Positions 11,405 to 23,343 of a stretch of DNA of 64,000 nt are shown in pieces. The stretch spans positions 120,866 to 184,865 of the forward strand of contig JAXCGZ010015147.1 of assembly GCA_037179515.1 (NCBI GenBank), given 5' to 3'. The DNA comes from Halocaridina rubra. Lineage: Eukaryota; Arthropoda; Malacostraca; Decapoda; Atyidae. How positions within the stretch are numbered: the first letter of the stretch is position 1; every line of letters begins with the position of its first letter. The notes under the pieces are model-generated. The model saw only the letters and a program-made list of their open reading frames with translations, had not been told where the DNA came from and searched no databases. The position numbers and the translations under genes were made by a program.

Positions 11405-14400
11405 TCAACTTAGTAGATCAGCAAGGTCATTGTCCTTGCCATGAACATGTTGGGCAGTGAATTTGAAAAGATTCAGGTAAAGTGCCCACCTTTTCAGGCG
11501 AGGACTTAGCTTGTCTGCAGTCTGTAAATATAGGAGAGGTCAGTGGTTGGTTCTCAGTGTAAAATGTCGGCCATACAGATGGACTTCAAATTTCTTTATG
11601 GCCCAATATGCAGCTAGAGCTTCCTTCTCCACGGTGGAGTAATTTCGCTCTGCAGGGCGAAGCCTGCGGCTTGCATATCGCACTGGAGCTACTTCTGCTG
11701 AGTTGTCTGATCGGGCTTGCAAGAGCACGGCACCCAGGCCTTCGTCTGAGGCGTCGGTCTGCAAGATAAATGGAAAATCAGGGTTTACCAGCTGTAATAC
11801 TGGCTCACCCGCCAATACTTCTTGAAGCTTGAAAAATGCTCTCTCCGCTTCATCTGTCCATTGGACAGGGGAGGTTTTACTTTGCTTCGAGGAGGTCATT
11901 TGCTGCAAAGGGGCAGAGATAGTATTAAAGTGTGGAATGAACCGTTGGTAGTAGCCGACACTACCCAGGAATGATCTCAGTTGAGTGACAGTGGCAGGTT
12001 TCTCCATATCCTTAATAGCTTGTACCCTGTCATGTAAAGAAGACATAACTTCTTCTCCAACCACGTGGCCGAGATACTGCAATTGTGGAAACCAATCTCA
12101 CATTTGGAAGGCTTTAAATGAAGTCCATGCTGGTTCAGACGAGTGAGAACTCTGCGGAGGGTCTTGAGGTGCGATGACCAATCCTGAGAAGGCACCAGGA
12201 TGTCGTCTATAAAGCATGAAACATTGTCGAGATCCTGTAGTACTATCCTCATGAGTCTGCTGAAGCAGCCAGGAGCATTTACCATACCAAAAGGCATGAC
12301 CCTGAACTGGTATATACCATATCTTGTGGAAAAATCTGTAAGAGGCTTGGTAGTCTCGCTCAACGGGACTTGCCAAAATCCACTGGCCAAATCCAACTTG
12401 GACAGGTAACGGGCTTGGGAAAGCAACAAGAAAATATGCTCGGCGTCAGCAATGGGCTCTCCATCAAAGATGGTACGGGAGTTAAGCTTACGACAGTCAA
12501 GGCAGAACCTGTGATTGCCATCTCGCTTACGCACTGCCAGTAACGGCGAACACCAAGGCAAAATGCTCTTTTTAACTATTCCGAGGCGGACCCAAGTGTC
12601 AAGGTCTTCCTTCAGCCGTAAGGACAGCTGGTGGGGAAGACCATAGGAATGCCGAAATGGCTCTGGGTCAGTCAATCTGACATGATGATCAAGGGTAGTG
12701 GTAATGCCTGGGAGGTCGTTGAAGACGTTCTCATAGTCCTCTAATAGCTTGTTCAGCTGTTCCCGTTGACTCGGTTGCAGTCTGGAGTCAATAATGCAAT
12801 TACTCACACTTTCTTTTCGGTGTGTGGGAATGGCAGGATCCTTACCATCATCAAAAGCTAAGCTTATGTCTTCAATTGCAAGGGCGGTGGCTGCGCCCAG
12901 AGGGGCTTCTTCCGAAAAACTCCACTCACGTAAGTCTGTCTCCACTGCAAGGGTGGAGTATTCCAATATAGGAAGTAAGGGGTGGCTATAATGGAGCACC
13001 TGTGTTGCTGCAGCCTCGGAGGTTCTGTTGATGCTGGGGGCATCTATAGGGGTTGCTGGGAGCACCAGCGCAGGATCCCTGTGGGCCTCCGGGTCCTCAC
13101 AATAAATCTTCAGCTGGTTAATGTGGTATTTCCGGTTATTGCCATCAACATTTAGCACATAATTGTCAGGGGTCACCCGGTGTACCACAGTGTACGGTCC
13201 TTTGCAGCGTAGCATTAGCTTGCGGGTGTCTGTTGGAAGAAGTAACAGAGCTCGATCTCCGGGTGTCAGGGCACGACGCCGCGCACACTTATCAAAGAGG
13301 AGCTTGGCAGTCTGCTGGTGACCCTTAATGGCTAATTGTGAAGTTTTCCAAGCCTTTTTGAGGTGAGACGAAAACTTCAAAATATACTCATGGACGTCCC
13401 TATCGTCATCTTTGATGGTAGGTGAGTCCCAACATTCTGCCAAGAATTCTACTGGGCCTTTGACCTTATGACCATAAATCAGCTCGAAAGGCGAGTATCC
13501 AGTAGTGTCGTGGGGCGTGTCTCTGAAGGAGAAAAGTGCAGCAGGGACGTACTTGTCCCACTGCCTAGGTATATCTATCACTAGCTTGCGCAAACATCGC
13601 TTCAATGTCCTGTTATAGCGTTCGCATGCTCCATTTGATTGGGCATGATAGACACTCGTACGAATATGCTTCATTTCTAAAAGGTTACAGAAAGCCTCAA
13701 AGTGCCTACTTGTAAACTGACTTCCATTGTCAGTAGTGACCTGCTCAGGAAAGCCAACCCTGGAGCAGATTTCAAATAGGGCATGAGCGACTGCTTCAGT
13801 TGTGATAGAAGACAGTGGCACTGCATCTGGGTACCTTGTTGCCAGGTCAACATATACCAGGAGGAATTGTTTCCCTGTGGACGAAGCTGGATTAATAGGA
13901 CCTAGTATGTCAATAGCGACCTTGGAAAATGGCTCCATTGAGAGCTTAGTTATCCCCAGGGGAACTTTCAGTACCAGTGCCGTAGAGGTGGATTGACAGA
14001 TAGGGCAGGAGCCTACATATCTGTCTACCTCGGCATACATGTTTGGCCATGCAAAAGCCTTCTGAAGGACGTGCCGAGTTTTTGCTTTGCCTCTGTGTCC
14101 ACTCAGAGGTAAATGGTGTGCCACATACATAGCCTGGCGGCGCAACGAAGCGGGCACCACCAACTGTTTAAAGGTGTGGCCATCTTTAGTCACATGCCTA
14201 CGAAGTACTCCATCTTCAAGGACGTAAGCGATCTGGCCTCCTCCTCTCACCGTGAAGGTCCTTCTCTCGTTGGCCTGCTGCATCCAGCGTTTGAGGCTGG
14301 GGCAGTCTTGCTGCAACTTGGCAAAGTCTGGACGGGACTTCAATGGCTCTAGAGGTGCATCATCTGGTAAAGGAGAGGGAAACTCTCCGTGTTCCACATT

Positions 14401-15438
14401 ACGTTTACTAACTGCGGCAGACTCAACGGAGTCAGTCGGAGAATCGTCCATATTCTTGGCATCGAGGCCAGGAGTTGCTGCTGAAATGGCTTCATGTGAC
14501 TTCCCCCGAGGGAAGTTATAACGAGAAATGTCCTTATGGCATAGGTCGGCCTGGAAAATAGGAACTAGGTTCAGTGCACGACCCATCAAGACAGGGTACA
14601 TAAGCCCAATCATTGCCACAGCTGGGGCTTTTCCCTTGTAGTATTTGCAATCCAGGTTAATGACACAGCAGCGTCGTATTTGGGGTGTTCCTTCAGCAAC
14701 CCGCACACGAACAACTTTGCTGGTAAAATCTTCATCCCTGACGAATCTCTCGTCAACAAGTATGCCATTGGCCCCAGTGTCAAGGGCTATCTCAGCTTCC
14801 ACACCATTTATGGTTTCTAGGCATTTTGGGATCATTTCCAGATCATCATGTTTGATGAATTCCACATTGGCAAGTTTGTGTGGTGGTTCCTCAGCATTAT
14901 CCTCATTGGCCCTTTCTGGCCCTGTTTCCACAACATGGGCTGTGTGAGTGGCCAGACGGCTATGTGGGCCGCCGCTGTGTGAGGGAGCATGGTGGCTCTT
15001 AGAGTTTGGCTGAAAACCCTGGGAAGGTGGAGCAGAGTAATGGCCTTTGCCTCTTAACTGTTGAGGCTTAGGTCTTACCGGGTCATCCTTCTTGAGTGTG
15101 GGTGCATTTCCGTAATAAGGCTTAGGAGTGTGAGGAGGAGGAGCTGGACAATTGAAGTTCTGCGAGGGGCTCTTGTGCTTCCCGTTCCTGTAATCTCTAT
15201 TTCCGGATAAAGGACTACTGTCTGGGATTCCCGCTCGAAGCCGAGCAAGCGCAAGCTCATGATCACGTTGTGCTTGTGCCTCATCACTTGCTCTCTTCTC
15301 CAGCATATCTCGGCGTTCAACCATCTTCTCATGAGCCCATTCGAAGAGCTTCTGTCTTGGGGAAAAACCGTATCTCTCACCCCTAGCAATCATTATGTCC
15401 AGGTAACGCTCTTCATCGAATGTTTTGATGGTTTCCAT
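11405..15438 (-). pseudogene. gypsy-1 Gag-Pol: Gag-like, protease, integrase, RT, RNase H
   Basis: This polyprotein replicates and integrates the element. One open frame of 1153 aa runs 15438-11977, from ATG in METIKTFDEE. Residues 1-200 are charged and Pro-rich with no CCHC knuckle. The protease motif is LDTGANG (219-225). Integrase has a zinc domain H442/H448/C478/C481, a catalytic triad D510, D570 and E606 (35 residues between the last two), and a C-terminal GPY module at 747-749. RT comes after integrase: PWCSPLLAVRKRDG (961-974), LDLASGFWQ (1015-1023) and FIDDIL (1076-1081). A 1-bp loss near 12085 shifts the frame; RNase H (TDASDEGLGAVL) follows in 12082-11540. A CGA-to-TGA-type stop after LRTNH (about 11538) precedes the remaining frame to the stop at 11405. 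The integrase-before-RT order is unusual for Ty3/gypsy. The product was functional until recently and needs only two repairs. Confidence 0.93.
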
Positions 15439-15621
15439 GTTTGTTTCCTAAACAGTCAATAACGAAGTGCCAAAACAACCACACAAAAATAAAAACAAAT
15501 CTCTACAATACAGTAGTAGAAAAAAATATGAAAGAACCACACAACACCAAGGAGAGAAAAAAATATTCAACACCACAGTTCAAACTTAAACATAAAAGTG
15601 ATCTCAAAACCTCACCATAAA

Positions 15622-16175
15622 TTCAATCAAGTGCAACAGCAGCAAAATGTTGCAAAACAGTGCATGAAACACTGGCAATACAGAATGGCAGTCGTGCCTG
15701 CTTAACAGCAATACGTGGCAGTACCTGCAGTTATGGTGCAAATGAAAGGAATGAAAAACACAATCAAGTGCAACAGCAACAAAATGTTGCAAAACAGTGC
15801 ATGAAACACTGGTAATACAGAATGGCAGTCGTGCCTGCTTAACAGCAATATGTGGCAGTACCTGCGGTAATCGTGCAAATGAATGGAATGAGCAACACAA
15901 TCAAGTGCAACAGCAACAAAAATTGCAAAACAGTGCATGAAACACTGGTAATACAGAATGGCAGTCGTGCCTGCTTAACAGCAATATGTGGCAGTACCTG
16001 CGGTTATTGTGCAAATGAAAGGGATGAGCAACACAATCAAGTGCAACAGCAACAAAATGTTGCAAAACAGTGCATGAAACACTGGTAATACAGAATGGCA
16101 GTCGTGCCTGCTTAACAGCAATGTGTGGCAGTACCTGCAGTTTTGGTGCAAATGAAAGGAATGAGCAACAACGAA
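15622..16175 (-). repeat. gypsy-1 leader tandem repeat, about 137 bp x 4
   Basis: The landmark AAAATGTTGCAAAACAGTGC occurs at 15644, 15781, about 15918 (slightly altered) and 16054, a period near 137 bp. Each unit contains GCAGTCGTGCCTGC and GCAGTACCTGC, which can each fold as a 4-bp GCAG/CTGC hairpin. The repeats lie between the PBS and the Gag start, so they are leader RNA. Gypsy-2 has the same four units. ORFs in this stretch on both strands are by-products of the repeat. Confidence 0.9.
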
Positions 16176-16204
16176 TTTTACTGACTAGCACCCAGTGCCT
16201 GAGA

Positions 16205-16370
16205 GTACAAACAAGTACAGTACAGCGGTCGTGCCTGCGTATGAGCGTGTATATGGCAGTACCCTCAAATAAAAATGTCGTAAGTAATACGAACAAGTAC
16301 AGTATAGTGGTCGTGCCTGCGTATGAGCGCGGATATGGCAGTACCCACAAATAAAATGTCGTAAGTAAAA
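16205..16370 (-). repeat. gypsy-1 leader second tandem repeat, about 82 bp x 2
   Basis: Two units share ACAAGTACAGTA.AG.GGTCGTGCCTGCG, TATGGCAGTACCC and AAATAAAA-TGTCGTAAGTAA. They share the GTCGTGCCTGC and GGCAGTACC cores of the adjacent 137-bp repeat, so the two arrays are probably related. Confidence 0.8.
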
Positions 16371-17029
16371 TTCTGGAGTGTTACCAAAAGGGCACAGATC
16401 CTATGCAAAATACACCAACGATAAGCTAACAGCTTACTAGGCAGCCAGATTACACATTTCTACTAGCAACGAGAAAATTTATTTTCAAGTGATAACTCAG
16501 ACACATGAAAGGCTTAGCTTAGGCTCGATAAATGACACCAAAATTTTTCTTCCAATCTATGAGCAGTCAATGCTTGAATATAAAACACAATTATAAGCAA
16601 AAATACTTAATATGCTTTCTCCCAATTCCTAAATCCCAAGAAAATATAAACAATTCCTAACAAGTATCACCCTTTTACGGATATATAAAACACGAATGCT
16701 TTAAAACTCAATCTTATCACGCAAATAAATGAAATTTTAAATAACACGTCTTCTCGTCATGCAAAATTTCTAAAGTCTGTTACCACATAATCTCATGTAG
16801 ATTTCCTGAAATATTGTTTACCACATGGGAAACAAGAAAATATTAGTTGCCATAATTAATATTGAAAATAAAGAAAAATTTCTTATCCGCAACGTCTCTA
16901 GCGCGAAAATTTTCGTGTGCAGCCTAAGATTCATTCATTTCAATAATCGAGCCAATGGTAATCGGGTTGCATGTACAATCTTAAAAAGCAAAATAAAAAT
17001 AAATTTATAAAATCAGTCTGTCTGTTCGG
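16371..17029 (-). other. gypsy-1 leader, non-repeated part
   Basis: AT-rich untranslated sequence between the tandem repeats and the PBS. No ORF has coding character. It is conserved in gypsy-2 at about 36400-37057. Confidence 0.7.
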
Positions 17030-17047
17030 GTCCCTGTTCGGGCGCCA
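17030..17047 (-). promoter_or_regulatory. Primer binding site, tRNA-Lys type
   Basis: The minus strand reads TGGCGCCCGAACAGGGAC four bases after the 5' LTR ends. This 18-mer is the complement of the 3' end of tRNA-Lys (UUU) in animals. The identical 18-mer lies at 37058-37075 in gypsy-2. It should prime minus-strand DNA synthesis. Confidence 0.93.
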
Positions 17048-17051
17048 ATCT

Positions 17052-19196
17052 TGTTGGGGTTAGGATGGTAGAGTGTTGCTAAGATTCTGTTTTACTAAGG
17101 CGACTCAAAGTACCGAGCTCGGTTAAGAGCTCACAAACAGACAGGACAGATATTTGTACTTGAACAGCCCATCTCTTTTACCATTAGTCGGTTAAATGAA
17201 ACTCAGAATTCAACTTTCTTTTAATTTTGGAAATGCAATGACATTAAAAGAATTGAATTAAAAATCTCAAATTATATTTTATGAAATGCTGCCTCGAATC
17301 CCGGAGGTGGTGAGCACGATTTCGTTTCCCGGCACCACGGACGTATGCCAAGACTTTGGCCTCATCTCGATGATTACCTCTGTCACACAGGCAAAGTAGA
17401 ATACAGGACACTGCAATTTCAGAAACAGAAATGACACACTGTTTATAATGGGAAACTGAAAGCATGAGCACACATATAATGAGTTTCCAATGTCATTCTA
17501 CTGGATGAAAATATATTGGTTATTTACAGCTAACCAGAAATATCTATGCTACCAAAATAGCATACAAAACCATTAATTCTTTACTGGTTTTAAAGGAAAA
17601 CAATATATTCACAATAAATGAAGAATAAGCAAGACAAATACAGTACTGTATGTATTCCTTAAATTGTGGGCAACCACAAAAGTTGCAATGCTTATTACTG
17701 ATTTACAATTAATATGGTAAAACACTCTATTTAGGATAAAGGAAGAATCTACGAGATAAATACAGTATTCATTCACTTTTGGTTATCAAGAACTTTGCAA
17801 TGAAAAATAAAGGTGCAAAGCCACCTTTTGAGGTATTTGCAACTTATAACTCAAAACACTTTATCCCCAACATATGAAGAATTAGCAAGATAAATACAGT
17901 ATGCATTCATTAAATTGTGGTTAACAGGAAATATTTGCAAAGCCAACAGGGTAAAATTACCTTTTAATTATTTGCAGTATATAGCATAAAACCCTTTAGC
18001 TAAATGATGAATTATTTGCAATTTGTATAGCAAATAGCTTTATTGACGAGTTTTTGACGTAGAACACTTTATTTGCGATGATAGAAAGAGGTGAAATGAA
18101 ATTAGAATTTATTAGGAAAAGAGACAGATTTTTACGGGCTCATAATCAGTCTTCAGAGGATGAGATTTTCGTTTATCACATTCAATGAAAAGAAACTTCT
18201 TAGCAATGTAAATCAGCTGTAATTTACAGGTTAAGGAATTAACTTTGGCAAGTGAGATTCCAGTTTGGTAATCTACAAATTTTCGTGTGTATGGGAATGG
18301 AATCTGAGAGTAAAAATCCGTAAGATTTAGCCAGTAACGAATGTAACTAATTCTCGAAAATAAACCAAGTTGCTTGACCCACGAGCTTTACCATACACTA
18401 TCCCTCACCTGGCTAGTACAGTGGTAACGCGCTGGCTTCGCATTCACGAGGTCGAAAGATCGGTCCCCGTCCAAGACCGAGAGTTTAAGCTGTTTACTGG
18501 CAGGAACTGCTGTGGGTGGACATCACAGTGGGGGGTTGGGGCTTGTCCTGGCTGACGAATACCCATTGTAAAATGGAAATAAAGTTTATTATTATTATAT
18601 TATTATTGTTGTGCTAGATGAATTCATGTGAAGATGCCACGTAAATAAGGTTTGAAATAAACTTAAGACTGCTCAGGAGAGATGTTGCCTCTTCGAAGTT
18701 TGAGCGCCAAAGGAGGACACCTCATTGTCCCTACTGGTGAGTTCATCTGTAGGATACATTTTCTAGAGCAGTAACTGGCTCTGATATAATTTAAGGACTA
18801 TTTTAGTGGTGGTCCCTGGCAGGCAATTATAGCAGAGATGCAAGGGAGAGACAGTATTTTCAGGTGCAACAAGTGGAAGCAAATAAAATAAAACGAGAAT
18901 AATAATGAAAAGTTAGGTTACTGGTAAACAATCTCCAGAATGTTCTTGGCTCGTAGCAGACGGAAAATAGGAGCAGCCTTTATATCGGGACTATACTTCT
19001 ACATGTACAAGAAGAGTAAATAAGGTATATTTAAAATTGGCTATAAGCTAAAATATAAATTGCAAATAATCATAATCTGCAAAAGTCAAGAAGTGGGAAT
19101 TAATTTTTTTAGTTAGAAAATAACAGTTAAGTTACTAAATTAATTAATAAGGCATCTAACAGCCTCTGGTGACTTTGAGCGAAACACTCTGTCACA
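17052..19196 (-). repeat. gypsy-1 5' LTR (2145 bp including a SINE)
   Basis: Pairs with 8762-10709. The 197-bp length excess is explained by the SINE at 18411-18606. It should carry the promoter for the minus-strand transcript. No confident TATA or initiator could be chosen by eye in this AT-rich sequence. Confidence 0.93.
18411..18606 (+). mobile_element. tRNA-derived SINE (SINE-2) inserted in the gypsy-1 5' LTR
   Basis: A 196-bp insertion relative to the other LTR, which reads CACCT-TGTTGTGCTAG at this point. The head is tRNA-like: CTAGTACAGTGGTAACGC matches a D-arm/A-box, and AAGATCGGTCCCC sits at the B-box position. The body ends in AAATGGAAATAAAG followed by a short (ATT)n tail. No clear target duplication is visible. 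It is unrelated in sequence to SINE-1. The small ORF across it is chance. Confidence 0.85.
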
Positions 19197-19750
19197 CCCC
19201 ACACCCTATGACTATCAAAATCTATGATCCATTCGTGCCCCTGGTAACGTTCTGACTAACTGTCGCTCTCTGACCGCGCTCTGTCTGCCTCGGGGATTCT
19301 TGAAATACCCCATGGGCAGGGCGTGTCACGGAATCCAGTTCTGCCAATAGACTTCAGGTTCAAAGAGAGGTCCCTCCTCTTGGGGGAGGGGCTATTTCAG
19401 CAGGCCTATAGAACGGAAGAGTTCTAGATCCGTTCATGGCTATTGGGTATCCCTCCAGGGCATATACGGTTTCTTGTAGTTTTGGGCACTGCCGACTTCT
19501 GGGACTTTCCCACACTCTTGAGGCACTAGAGACCAGGTGCTAAGGTCAGGTGCTAAGTCCCCTGGATCCAGCCAGGTGCTCATTGACCCTTTCTTAACCA
19601 TTGACCGTACCCAGACAAACAACTGGGAGAGTATTCAAGTTCACCCTTGATCTCTAGCTTCTCATGTTTCTCTTCACGACTTGTTACAGTTTCAGATCCT
19701 TGCTTCAGCAAGCTTTCATGTGACTTCAGTAAGACTTCAGTTATGCGACA
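19197..19750 (-). repeat. X 3' LTR, inner piece
   Basis: It resumes the X LTR after gypsy-1, from CCCTATGAC (19204) to GTTATGCGACA (19750), and matches 41072-41430. The right-hand LTR lacks two stretches present here, after GCCTCGGG (about 19297-19350) and after TTTTGGGCA (about 19489-19628). The two X LTRs have thus diverged by deletion, and X is older than gypsy-1. Confidence 0.85.
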
Positions 19751-19757
19751 TCCCTCC
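19751..19757 (-). promoter_or_regulatory. Candidate polypurine tract of X
   Basis: On the minus strand GGAGGGA lies immediately upstream of the LTR start TGTCGC. The position and purine content fit a plus-strand primer site. It is short, so only moderately supported. Confidence 0.55.
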
Positions 19758-22023
19758 AAACCAAAACTGAAATATCTTTTATTTCAGCAGCAGCATTTAT
19801 TATCTTTTGAGAGCTCTTGGATATATCCTAGCTAACATTAGTTTACAATAAAAAATGGGGCCGAATTATTTAAGCTATTATCTAAGAATTCCTATTTCTA
19901 TGAACTCTAAACAGATTTTTTTTTTATGATTGTGACACCAGAACAGGTAAAAAAAAAAATAAGTAAAATAAATCTATCCTCATCGAGCCTGGGTACGAAG
20001 AGAACATAGAGAAAAACAGAGATGGGGAGTATTGTGACAGGAATATAGCACTATTCTTATAGATTAATAGCAATTTTACAGACGAACTAGAGCATGCAGA
20101 GTCTATTTCCTTGTGGGAAATCTTTAATACAAACATATTCCTATATTTAAAAACAAAAGTTTAACCTTAATCATTATGATTTCAGTGTATAACTAATCAT
20201 TATCAAACATTAATTAAGATCAAAAGTCAGTTTAGATCATAACATTACTTTATCTACTTCTCTCCTTTTTCAAAAGATTTGCAAAATTTGGTTAGTTACT
20301 GTAAAAATATGAATCATGTAGAACATTAGCAAACAAATTATGTAGAGTATTAGCATGTATGAACATTAAAAATGCGATAGTCAATAACATAAAAGGTAAT
20401 TACTATAAGAAACCTCATCTTATAATTTCTATTCCTATCGTTACTATGGGGCATTGATTTGTCTTAAAATTAGGCCTTAAAAAACTACTCCTGAAACAAA
20501 ACATTTGTTACAGTGTGAAAAGTAAAAAAACATTCACCATTTCAATATGCAATTTCTTTTCAGGGACAAACTGATATGCAAACTCAATGAACACAATGAT
20601 TAACTCATGATTCAAACAATGATAATGCTAAAGCCAAACAATTATATTATTTAGGCAGAAAACCACTTATTATGATTTGTGCAAATTGTACAGTTTATCA
20701 ATGGTACTTATTAAAAAAAAAACTATATCTAAAGGAGACTCTGAATTTTCACTTTAAAATTATCTTAAAGATAGAAAAAAATTTAAAAATTATAAATTGT
20801 CTTTTCGCACAGGGGTCAAAGACGGTGGGGCATTTTCTTTCCCATTGTTTCAGTTCTAATACGTGGGAGGGGGGATATGGTTAAAATAACTAATAAGGGA
20901 TTTTCCATACCCTTCCTTTCTCTCTTCACTAAAGTTAGGACATGTATGGGGATTCTTTCTTCCTGTTTGGATCCCATCAACTCGTTTACGTGGCTTCTAA
21001 GGTGTAATTAAGATGTTTTAAAAAGACTTCTGTTTCCTCTCTCTTGCTCATGAAATTCTTGCTAGGCGTTATATAACGGTATCCTTGTGTCCTCTCCTTT
21101 TCACTCCCCCACCGTCTTCACTGCAGGCCCAGGTTCGTACACTACCACAAATTCTCTTCCTCCTGAAGACTGGCAAGACAAAAAGGAAGCGATCGATGCA
21201 TCTTCCGAACCCCTCCAGCCTGGCTTTATCATTCTACCCCCGGGCCGGTCTTGACTATAACCACCCTTGTAGGAGACCTGCAACGTCACAGCGGCTTTCT
21301 CTTCAGTACTGCAATACACACGTACCTTCGAAGCAGACCTCGGGATGAAAATTTGAACCTATGTCACTAATACAGTTGTAAGAAAGGTTCCCTATGACTT
21401 CGGGGTACCAACAATGGCCATACTTCTCCTCCCCTGCAACTGCAAGTGCTTGCAATCTCTATTCAATGGGCAACAGGTCTTGTTTGAGAGTGAACAAAAT
21501 CTAAAGACTTTTAGAACTTGCAGCTCCAGGCTGCCTAGAAATAGGGTGGTAATGGAAGGTATGTGTCTACACCACCAGATTATTATTCCAAGATACTTAG
21601 GACTTAGCTGAGAAACTGATACATAACATTACTCTACTATAGACATAAAAAAGAACAATCACTAAATGCTGAGAAAAGCCACAAAAGAAATATTCTTATT
21701 AGCAGTGGCTACAGTAATATCAAGCATGAATTCAGATAAAAGATACAAATCATCAGGTTACTGCTGATTGCATTTCAAAAATAATCATTAGCAAAAGGCC
21801 ATTGAGAGATAGCAACAATAACAGTCAACATAATAATAACATTACTAATAATCATGATCATAATAAGAATAATAAAAAAATGAAATAAAAATACTAAATC
21901 AGGAATAGCAATATATATACAATGGAGACTGGCCTTCGGAAGTAAGAACAGAGTTCTGTACTTATATTTCATAGTAATGCTCATTCTAACACAGTCTCTT
22001 TTACTATTCAAATTCCTGCTGTC

Positions 22024-22026
<3 letters not shown>
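19758..22026. other. X interior, AT-rich, no recognised gene
   Basis: Long AT-rich sequence with only short ORFs. A 72-codon minus-strand ORF at 21319-21101 lies in a less AT-rich patch (about 21080-21350) and could be a remnant of X coding sequence. It matches no motif I recognise. No RT, protease or integrase motif was found on either strand. Confidence 0.55.

Positions 22027-22104
<78 letters not shown>
22027..22104. repeat. (TA)n microsatellite
   Basis: About 78 bp of TA abutting the 3' end of SINE copy 1b. Confidence 0.97.
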
Positions 22105-23269
<1,165 letters not shown>

Positions 23270-23343
23270 TCATAGTTTAGTTCCTGGGTTCATCCAGTGA
23301 GGACGTGCTTCCAGTAGCTCTAGAGTTGACCATACTTAGTACA

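Larger units (their letters stand above)
8762..19196 (-). mobile_element. Ty3/gypsy retrotransposon copy 1 (Gmr1-like pol order)
   Basis: A 10.4-kb element with two long LTRs (8762-10709 and 17052-19196). A PBS is adjacent to the 5' LTR, a tandem-repeat leader follows, and a single Gag-Pol frame is on the minus strand. LTR ends on the minus strand are TGTGACAGAG...CCCCAACA. Flanks are CCCCC (8757-8761) and CCCCA (19197-19201), a 4-5 bp target duplication with at most one mismatch. It interrupts the 3' LTR of X. The two LTRs differ by roughly a dozen bases in the first 650 (counted by eye) plus a SINE, suggesting a moderately recent insertion. Confidence 0.93.

Noticed and set aside
15622..16370. 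CRISPR-like array
   Set aside because: Units are directly adjacent 137-bp tandem copies without unique spacers, inside a retrotransposon leader.
21085..21348. Overlapping ORFs on both strands near 21.1-21.35 kb
   Set aside because: No motif recognised; kept only as a possible X remnant and not called as a gene.
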